64,000 nucleotides of DNA, from the NCBI GenBank assembly GCA_025617745.1, contig CM046863.1:806001-870000 (forward strand). The letters run 5' to 3'. The stretch comes from Heliocidaris erythrogramma (taxonomy: Eukaryota; Echinodermata; Echinoidea; Camarodonta; Echinometridae). The translations under genes were made by a program, and so were the position numbers. Each line of letters starts with the position of its first letter. Within the stretch, counting starts at the first letter, position 1. This document shows, one piece after another, positions 24,901-35,694 of this stretch. The notes under the pieces were generated by a model. That model was given only the letters and a program-made list of their open reading frames with translations. It was not told where the DNA came from and made no database searches.

Positions 24901-27900
24901 CGTAATTAACTGGGCGTCGAACTCTAACTTTCCGTCCTAAACATTATTTGCTACAAGCTGTTATCTTTCTCTCAAATTTGCTAAAAAGTTAGAGCTTTCG
25001 CGCTTCGGGCAGGAATGGAGACACTCCCCCTCCCTAGACCCATCTCTGTTACAATGCAGTATTACGTCCAAATGACTGAAAAACAGTCCGGACGTTGAAA
25101 TAACTTTCTGCCTAAAAAAGGCGGAAGTGGGGGGGGGGGGTACCTGCGCCCACCTCTGTTACATACAGTGCAATATTGCGTCCAAGTAATTGAAAAGCAG
25201 TCGGGGCGTCGAACTTTAACTTTTCGCCTAAAAATTGTTTGCTACAAGCTGTTATTTTTTTTCTCAAATTTGCTAACCCTAACCCACCCACCCCCTGGCA
25301 ATACCGCACTGTATGTGTCAGGGGTGGGTGCAGGGAGGGTAATAATAATAATAATAATATTGGATATTTATATAGCGCTCATATCCACCATGTATGGTGG
25401 TCAAGGCGCTCCAATATTACCCCGGCTCTAGCTAGGGTAGCTAATTTCGTGCGCTTTTTTAGGCATTTTTCTCTCACTTCCTCCGCTTTTTTCGCTCTCA
25501 CCTTTTTATTAATGGCCTGGGTGGGGGGGGGGGGGGGTGGCCCCCCTTTTCCCGACTGGCAAAGCCGCGTGTGTATTTGTTTCATCGCCCCTCCCCGTTG
25601 TTTGCTAATTTTATTCTTTTATATTTGAGTTTCATTGAACAATGAAAATCATATTCCAATATTGTATAAATAATCCTAACCCTAACCTCTTCTTCAATTA
25701 TGAATAGCGAACCTGTTCTACGATTATGACAAGCGACCCTCCTCCCCGATTATGGATAATGACCCTCTTCTTCGCTTATGAATAGCGACCCCCTTCTTAA
25801 ATTAAGAATAGCGACTCTCTTTTCCGATTATGAATAGTGACCCTCTTCTCCGATTATGAATAGCGACCCACTTCTCCGATTATGAATAGCGACCCTCTTC
25901 TTCAATTATGAATAACGACCCTCTTATGGGATTATGAATAACGATCCTCTTCTCCCATTATGAATAGCGACCCTTTTCTTTGATTATGAATAGCGATCCT
26001 CCTCGTTTATGAATAGCGACCCTCTTCTTCGATTACACGTTATGAATAGCGGTCCTTATGAGCCACTGGTCCTTATGACTAGCGGATAAAAACCTTGTAT
26101 TTAACAACTTTTCCAGGTCTGAATAACTTCCACTGGACTACATTATGCAACTCAAGGAAGTAAAATGCAATATAACAACACAGGATTAGTATAAAATTAG
26201 CCACATATCAAACAAAATATGTAACTCAACAGGAACAACGTTAAGTTAGTGAAACTGAGCGTAACAATATTAAAAGTGAGATTAACGATAAGGGAACCTA
26301 TGATCAATAAAAACAGATATTGAGCAAAATGAATATTTACTTGAGCCAAAAAATAACAATAAAGACAATTTTTATGAGCGTGTGATGAATTACGCTGTAG
26401 TGTAATAACACTCACTGACCTTATTCATATTAAACAACCTCTTTTGCTTGATATGTTGCAACTTTAATTCTAGTTTTGTTGCCTTCTGTTGCCTTTAATT
26501 TTGTTGAGCTGCACAATTGTTTATTTTTATTTCATTTTGGTTTTGGCTTAGCAAATAAACCATGCAAAAAGGCTATAACCGAAAGATTGTCAATTAACAG
26601 GTGACCTGCGTTATATGTTCCATAATAGGGAGTTTTCGATCAGCAACGTACGCGGGATTCTAGGACAGAGATTAAGAATTGCACATGACAAAGGATGCCC
26701 GTCTTAAAGTCTTTGTGGAAAATTGAAGAACCGGAACAGTAGTTTCGTCCTAGATTCAGAGCGAACGATGCATTTGCAATTTATCGTGCGCTCTTGATCT
26801 AGCACCATATTGCCGTTCCGGTTCTTTCATTTTAGAAAAAGAATGCCTAAGCGTCCTTTTTCATGTGCAAGTGGTTAATCTCCATCCTCAAATTCTGCGT
26901 ACGTTGCTGAAAGAAAACTCCCTATCACTCTCACACACACCTTTCATTATATGCCTTGATGCCATTTTTTCAAAGCGTTGTCATTGATCTTAGATGCCTT
27001 GCATTAGCCTTTTCATTGGCCTTGATCATCTCCAGAAAACTCAAAGCATCTCCAAGGCATGCAGAAGGAGAAAGTTCTTAAGTCTGTTCAGATAAAGACT
27101 TGAACTTCTTCACTTCATCAAAAAATATATTCCTAATTACCTGTAGCAGTAATTTATATATACCAAGTGTAAATTTGTTCAAATTCTTATCTCTCTGAAG
27201 TGAAGTGAAACATAAAAAAAGTAATTTTTACATAGTTTAGACTCTGAACAAAACCAAAAATAGATATATGCATATATTGGTATTATTATTATATAAAATA
27301 ACTGTTACAAACATCTGAGGCATAATGTACACCCAAATGGCAAATTAAAAAATATTTCAATATTTTATTTAACAATTATTTGGATCGAAAGTTAATTGCT
27401 ACACATTTTAAGTATTCACGCATCCTATAAAACATCCACTATTACAGGAAACAGGTTCACTTTTTTATGGTACTTCATAAGGCCAATTTGTTTTATGCCT
27501 CTTTGTGTATGTGTGGACCTCCTTTGTTATTTGGTCCATTTTCTTATCTTTTTATGCCTAGCATTGGTCTTGAGGGTCTGAGCCTTGATTACAACACTGA
27601 TATATATACACACACATACATACACGCACCCTCACAGATAGTTACATACACACATACAGTGTATACATACATGGCCATGTTTCTTTACATATATTTATCA
27701 TGTATTAGGCGTCTCTGTGAAACAAAAATATTAATAAAATTTTACTCGTAAATCTGTTTTAAACTTAAAATTCACGTTTTGTTCGTTATTGTAGACTAAT
27801 GATAATTGAATTTTCCTGTTAGCTACTTTCACTTCACCTTGCCTGACTTCTACAGGGAATTTCACTCCTCGCTGGATAATAATTATGATAACACCATGGG

Positions 27901-30847
27901 GTATTATTGTCGTATTGGTAGCCATTATTTTATGGAAGACGATTTGGAATAAGAAGAGAGGTAAGTTTTGGAGATTTTACCATACTATTCATTGCATTAA
28001 TCATACCCTATCTTGCATTGTATAAGATTATTCACTTCATTTAACTCTTCAAAATGTTACCAAAATGTGATCAATGCTTACTTTTCAAATGTCTGCACTT
28101 CATTAACCATACATTATTTCCAAAAATATTGTGTACAAAACTTATTATCATTTCTTATAATCGCAAACATTATTCTTTCAGACAACTCTGTGCATAAGAA
28201 TTATTGAAAATTACATTTGAGTTTCGTTTTTTTCGTCCATTAGTTTTGGGGTTCTCTCATTTCTTATTGTTTAATGTTGGAATAACGCATTATCCTTTTT
28301 TAATCTGCCATTTTCTCTGAAATTTCTATGGTAGCATACAATTATAATCATTTATTCAGAATGCTTGATTTATGCTCAAAATTTTGTTACACATTGACCA
28401 CCATATACCTTTCGAGCAATTGGTGATTGAAAATGACAAGTCTATCTGTCACATATACGTGACATCGGCACTGAAAGAGTTAAGTTGCTTTGTCGCAGCA
28501 ATTTTATAATATTCTTTATATCATATGAAGTAAAACTTGATGTAAAAAGGAAGCATTAAATAATTTGCGAGTGAAACGAATAACGTTCCTAGAAAGTAAG
28601 TGCTTGTATACTTAAGTATACAACAAGTGACGTCACAGCCTATTAACGCTCATGAACAGTTTTGGTAAAAATAATGGAACTGGAAAGAAAGTTGTTAAAA
28701 CATATTTTCTAATGTAAGAGATCATTTGGTATTCTACCCATGATTTCCGACAAATTTTAGTGTAAATATATGCGTAGGGAGTGCTTAGTCAGCTGTTGTT
28801 TCCATATACATGTGCATATTATGTTTAAATAAAATAATTTTTTAAAGTTCTAGTTCAAGCCTAATTGCAAAAGAATAACTACACATTTTAATGATAAGTT
28901 TTACTTTTCATTTTGACCCCAGTACATTGTAAATATATGGTCATCATATGTGGTTCCCTTTCTTAGAACTTGGTTTTTATTATCTTCTATGTTCGTTATG
29001 AAGTATTCACTTCACTCTTATCCAACCAGAACAGGCCATTCTTATCACCTTCCACGTACTCGAACATCTTCTGCACACAATATAATTTTATTTACAGGAC
29101 CAAAACTGTGGAATGGCTCCTTAGTATTGTACTGTATTCATCGTCTCCCCTATTATTTTTTGGTTAATGTTTTATTAACATCATCTCTCATATGCATGTT
29201 ATAATCTCAAATTTTGTTTTTAATTCTTAAGGGAATCTATAATATTACAAGCCTAGCGTTGTACTAGATTGCCTCATATTTCACAGCAAACTAGTTTGTC
29301 TTATGACAACTTTAAACATATTGTTATATATCTTTGTATGTTTGCATGCACTGTTTTCTTTTCTTTTTTGGAAAGTATTGAAGACAGTTTTCTATTTGAT
29401 TGTAATAATGCAACGGTCATTGTTTATGTTACATTTATGCAATTCGAAATATGAAATAAAACTGAAACTGGAAACTGAATAATAACATAGGTGTAACGAA
29501 AACAAAAAAGACCTATTACTTCTATCAATTCTAATCCGGCTTGGGGCAATAAAATACAGGTTAACATTGTTGCTCTATGAAACGTCAAAAGATTAATGCC
29601 ATAATTGTATAATTATTTTGAAAAGCATATTTTTTATGAAAAACCAAGAACTATTTTAACAAGGCTTATATTTTGATAACCTTTAGCCTCTTGGTTTTGT
29701 TTTTTTATGTGGAAACACCGTATAACATGAAATGTATGTAGGGCTGTGGCTTCTTTTATTTTACTATGTTTGTTTACACTTCGTCAGCAACTGCATCTTC
29801 CACTCAAGCTTTATCCAACACCTCTTTGAGACCAGCAATGAACACACTTCAGTCTCCATCCAGTTGCATAACTTTACCTGGAAGACTTCACTGTACACCC
29901 ACTACATACAGACCAATTGCCCTAAGTAAAGGAGTTCAGGTTGACATAAGTTCAAAGGTACGTGTGAGTAGGAGTTTTTTTTGCATTTTAGGCATACTGT
30001 CATTTCATCCAAGGTTGGGTTGTCAACTTATATATAATGTATATGCATATATATATATATATATATATCCAAAACGGTTTCATTCTAAAAGGAGCTAAAT
30101 CCACATTTAACATTTTTGATTAATTAAGGTTTTTTGATTTACCACTTTTCCTTATCCACTGACACTTTATTATGATATATATGATAGGGATATTGTCTTA
30201 GAATAATTCAATCATGTTTTTAAAAATCTAGCAATTAATTACATTTTGAAAAAAAAATGTATAATTTGAAGTTCCATGGATTTAGCTGCTTTTGGAATAA
30301 AACTTTAGTCAAATATCTATTTCTGCACATTTAAAGACGTTTAACAATTAGAATTCAACAGGAAACACATTAATATTGATAGCAGAGTACAATCTACATA
30401 TTTTCTGATGTTTATTTGTTGAGAATTAAAAAAGAAAAGATTTTAAGGAATTTCTTATCTTTATGAAAGACGGGGATTGTTTGATGTTTAATTCCAAACG
30501 AGCTATATTCCAAAATACTCATAAACATATCAAAACTTGGTCAATTATGTCAACATTTTGCACTGACGATGTAGACTAGAAACCGCAACATGGGGTTAAA
30601 ATCTTATTACACAGCTTTAGGGAATGTGGTTAAATTAACAAATCCTAAATGACCTTAGTGGATTTAGCTCTTTTTGGAATGAAACCGTTTTGGATTTAGC
30701 TCTGTAACAACATTTTTTCAACTTTCATAAAAAATATTTTTAAATGCGATATGGTGCATTTGATTCCCATGTCTGAGATGCACATATTTATCTTTAAAAA
30801 TCTCGGTCAAAAATGGATTTAGCTCCATTTGGAATTAAGCTCTTCAT

Positions 30848-30885
<38 letters not shown>

Positions 30886-33800
30886 ATACATATCAAAAAG
30901 AGAAGTAAATAAAACTCCGTGAGATCGAGATTTCAGATAACGAATTTTCGCCCATAGGGCTTTGTCAAGTTATGACAAGACTTTTATTTTGTATGAAAAC
31001 AAAATATCTGAAGAAACGTCAAAATAAAGTGCGCATCCAAGTAATGCGCCTAAGCCTAAAAATGGAAACACGTCATAAAGGAAACAAAAGAAGACAAAAG
31101 AAGAGAGGGGGAAAGGGGAGAAAGGGGGTGGAAAGAGAAAAGGGAGGGAAGAGTGGAAGGGAGAAGGGAGAAAGAGACAATAGAAAAGAAGGAAAAACAG
31201 AGGGAGGAAACAAAAAAAGAGAAAATTAAGAGGAAAAACAAGAAAGAGAGAAAAAGAGAGAAAAGAGAGAGAGAGAGAAAAATAAAAAGGCTAGCGGCAA
31301 AAAGTTACGTAAGTGGAAAGGAGTGGAATGTCACATTGAGTCCATGTGGCTGCAAACATCCAAGGCGATGAATCATCCGTTCCTCTCGGCGTCTCCGTTC
31401 TTCATCAGTGCATCCATGACACTGCATCAGGCCACATATCTTCAGGTCGTTCACTGAGTGACCAGGCAAGTTGAAGTGCCGAGCTACAGGGAGACCAGGT
31501 GTGTTAAGCTTGATGGATCTCAGATGCTCCGTTGCCCGGTCCGCCATCCTCCTTTTTGTTTCCCCGATGTAGATCTTGTCGCATGATTGACACATGATGC
31601 CACATATGATGTTGATTGTTGCCATGGGCACCAAAATGGGCCCATTTTACGCCTGCCTCTTCTTGGGTTTCGTCGAAGAAGAAATACTTCAAGGTCCCAG
31701 GCCAATACTTCTGAAGAGGTATATTGATGATTTCGTCGGCATCGCTACATGTTCTATGGAGAATTTAACTGCCTTCATAGAGCATTTCAATAACTTTCAT
31801 CCTTCTCTTCGATTCACCCACAACATCTCAAACCAGAGTGTCCCATTCACATCACCCTCCGATTTGAGGATACGCACATTGCAACCAGCGTGCACTACAA
31901 ACCAATGGACGCACACTTGAACTATACATCATCACACCCACCGAGCTGCAAGAGATCAATCCCCTACTCGCAATTCACGAGACTGCGCCGCCTATGCAGC
32001 AACGATGACGATTACCGTGAGAAATCAAAGGAATGATGACCTTCTTCCAAAAGAGAGGCTATCCAAACGAGGTTAGGTTGTCAACTTATATATAATGTAT
32101 ATGCATATATATATATATATATATATATCCAAAACGGTTTCCTTCTAAAAGGAGCAAAATCCACATTTAGCATTTTTTATTAATTAAGGTTTTTTGATTT
32201 ACCACTTTTCCTTGTCCACTGACACTTTATTATGATATATATGATAGGGCTATTGCTTAGATTAATTCAATCATGTTGATTGAGTTTCGTCGAAGAAGAA
32301 ATACTTAGGAACTACCAAGGTCCCAGGCCAATACTTCTGAAGAGGTATATTGATGATTTCGCTACATGTTCTAAGGAGAATTTAACTGCCTTCATAGAGC
32401 ATTTCAATAACTTTCATCCTTCTCTTCGATTCACCCACAACATCTCAAACCAGAGTGTCCCATTCTTAGACATCACCCTCCGATTTGAGGATACGCACAT
32501 TGCAACCAGCGTGCACTACAAACCAATGGACGCACACTTGAACTATACATCATCACACCCACCGAGCTGCAAGAGATCAATCCCCTACTCGCAATTCACG
32601 AGACTGCGCCGCCTATGCAGCAACGATGACGATTACCGTGAGAAATCAAAGGAATGATGACCTTCTTCCTAAAGAGAGGCTATCCCAACGAGGTCATCAC
32701 TAATGCGGTGAGAAAGGCATCCTCCATGACCCGCCAACTAGCACTACAGCCGAGGGTTCGTTGGAATACCAGTCGCATCCCTCTTGTCCTGACGTACCAT
32801 CCTAACACGGCGAAGCTCGTTTCCCATGTGATGAGCAACACTAAAATTCTGCAGAGGGACCCGTCGACGAGGAGAGTCTTCCAAGATCCTCCCCTAGTTG
32901 CCTACAAAAAGGACAGGAGTTTACGAGAGCTCCTGGTTCACTCACGCATGAAACCAGTACAAGCGGCAGATCAGCTTCCAACCGGCACCACTCCTTGCAA
33001 GAGACGGCGATGCAACACTTGTAGTCACGTGTCAGATTCAACTCACGTAAGAGGGCCTAAGAGCACGTGGCATGTGAAGGGTACATTCACCTGCACCACA
33101 ATCAACATCATATATGCCATCATGTGTCAATCATGCGACAAGATCTACATCGGGGAAACAAAAAGGAGGATGGTGGACCGGGCAACGGAGCATCTGAGAT
33201 CCATCAAGCTTAACACACCTGGTCTCCCTGTAGCTCGGCACTTCAACTTGCCTGGTCACTCAGTGAACGACCTGAAGATATGTGGCCTGATGCAGTGTCA
33301 TGGATGCACTGATGAAGAACGGAGACGCCGAGAGGAACGGATGATTCATCGCCTTGGATGTTTGCAGCCACATGGACTCAATGTGACATTCCACTCCTTT
33401 CCACTTACGTAACTTTTTTCCGGTAGCCTTTTTTTATCTCTCTCTCCCTCTCTTTTTATCTCTTTTTCTCTCTTTCTTGTTTTTTCTCTTAATTTTCTAT
33501 TTTTTTGTTTCCTCTCTCTGTTTTTCCTTCTTTTCTATTGTCTCTTTCTCCCTTCTCCCTTCCTCTCTTCTCTCCCTTTTCTCTTTCCACCCCCTTTCTC
33601 TCCTTCCCCCTCTCTTCTTTTGTCTTCTTTTGTTTCCTTTATGACGTGTTTCCATTTTTGCGCTTAGGCGCATTACTTGGATGCGCACTTTTGACGCTTC
33701 TTCAGATATTTTGTTTTCATACAAAATAAAAGTCTTGTCATAACTTGGAAAAGCCCTATGGGCGAAAATTCTCAAATGTCGATTTCACGGAGTTTTATTT

Positions 33801-35532
33801 ACTTCTCTTTTTGATATTCTTACTTATCTCCGAGCAGAACTTTTTGTTTATATACATACATATATATATATTTTGGAAGAAATGTTCCTTGAACGCAACG
33901 CTGGTGGTCACTCAAAGATGTTTAGTGGAAGGTATATTGAAAGAAATGTCACTATGAGGCGGTTGTAGCCTTTATTGTCCTCCTTTATTTGTCTAGCTAT
34001 TTTCGATCAAAAGATCTTCATCAGGACTGCATAAAAAATACAAAATGATGGCTGATATTTATATCGGAATTCATATTTCAATTTCTCATTATTTCAGTTT
34101 GTCATTATAATTATAATAATATTAATTATCATAATCATTATAATAATTGTTATTATTATTAGTAGTAGTAGTATTATTATTGTTGTTGTTATTGATTTCG
34201 TTGTTATTATCATTACTATTACTAGTAGTATTAGTAGTAGTAGGAGTCGTAGTAGTAGTAGTGTTATGTTGTTTCTTATCATGAACTAGATTTGTATATA
34301 TAGTCATATCCTTTCGCACATTGATTTATTCTTTAAGAGATATGTATATGTATAATAATGATGATGATGTTAATGATAATAACTACGAAATCAATAACAA
34401 CAATAATAATAATAATAATAACAATCATTATAATGATTATGATAATTAATATTATTATAATTATAATGACAAGTACTTACTTGTAAGAAATGGAAATGTA
34501 TATTCCGATGTAAATGTCACCATTATTTTGTGTTTTTTATTCAGTCCTGATGAAGATCTTTTGATCGAAAGCCATAGACAAATAAAGGAGGACAATAAAA
34601 GCAACGACCGCCTCATAGTAACATTTATATTAATATATATATGCATATTTACAGTGTGTCCCAGGAATAAATGAAATCGAGATTTAACGATGTTTAATCA
34701 TATCTTAATCAAAATTACGATTTATAAGTGACACATATTTGTAAAGCTTGGAGCCACTTCTTTCATTTGAAGCCACTCGTATGATACATACTTCACGCAT
34801 GGGTGAATAAAGATAATATGAAGCAGGGCTACCAAAAAGTCCTTATATATCTGAATTTCAAAGAGATAATCACATTTCTATAAACTTCATTTTCTTCCCT
34901 TTCTTATGACACTTCAATCGGGAAAAATGAGCCAGGAATGACAAAGCTCTGTTGGTGTAATTGATGGTTGCATTTCCATGATTTATTAAACGGATTCGTT
35001 GGCACTGGCTGCCTGTCCTCGCAATAAACAATCAAGACAAAAGACTTTATGCATAACTGATCGTCAAGAAAATGGAGTGGTGAGTACACAAGGATAAAAG
35101 CTGATTGATAGTGAGGTGCATTTTCATTAACCTACTTGACCTTGCAGTTAACAACAGAGGAACTAGTATTTCTGGTAACAGAATGGGAACGATCTGGGAG
35201 CCTTTAATAAGTCATGGAAATGCAACCATCAATTTTACACCAACAGAGCTTTGTCATCCCTGGCTCATTTTTCCCGATTGAAGTGTCATATGAAAGGGCA
35301 GAAAACTTTCTAGAAATATGATTATCTCTTTGAAATTCAGATAGGATTGGCCAAACGAATTTTGGTAACCCTGCTTCATATTGTCTTTATTCACTCATGC
35401 GTGAAGTATGTATCATAATGAGTGGCATCACATGAAAGAAGAGGTTCCAAGCTTCACAAATGTGTGTCACTTATTAATCATAATTGTGATTAAGATATGA
35501 TTAAGCATTGATAACTTTTTTTCTGGGACGCA

Positions 35533-35570
<38 letters not shown>

Positions 35571-35652
35571 TCATTCCTGATGTAGCCCTATGGGTGAAAA
35601 TTTGAATTCTTTCATCTCTTAACTGTTGTCTTATTCATCATTGACTTTTGTG

Positions 35653-35694
<42 letters not shown>

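Larger units (their letters stand above)
33945..34625. repeat. Inverted repeat with hammerhead-like cores at both arms
   Basis: The left arm (33945-34035) and right arm (34540-34625) are inverse copies containing CCTCCTTTATTTGTCTA, CATAGTGACATT-like and GATCAAAAGATCTTCATCAGGA sequence. The loop is an imperfect AT-rich (TAA/TAG)n microsatellite, itself partly inverted. Confidence 0.72.

Noticed and set aside
31056-31241. Lys/Arg/Glu-rich plus frame and Ser/Phe/Leu-rich minus frame
   Set aside because: Purine/pyrimidine-rich low-complexity sequence in the 3' untranslated part of the Penelope-like element.
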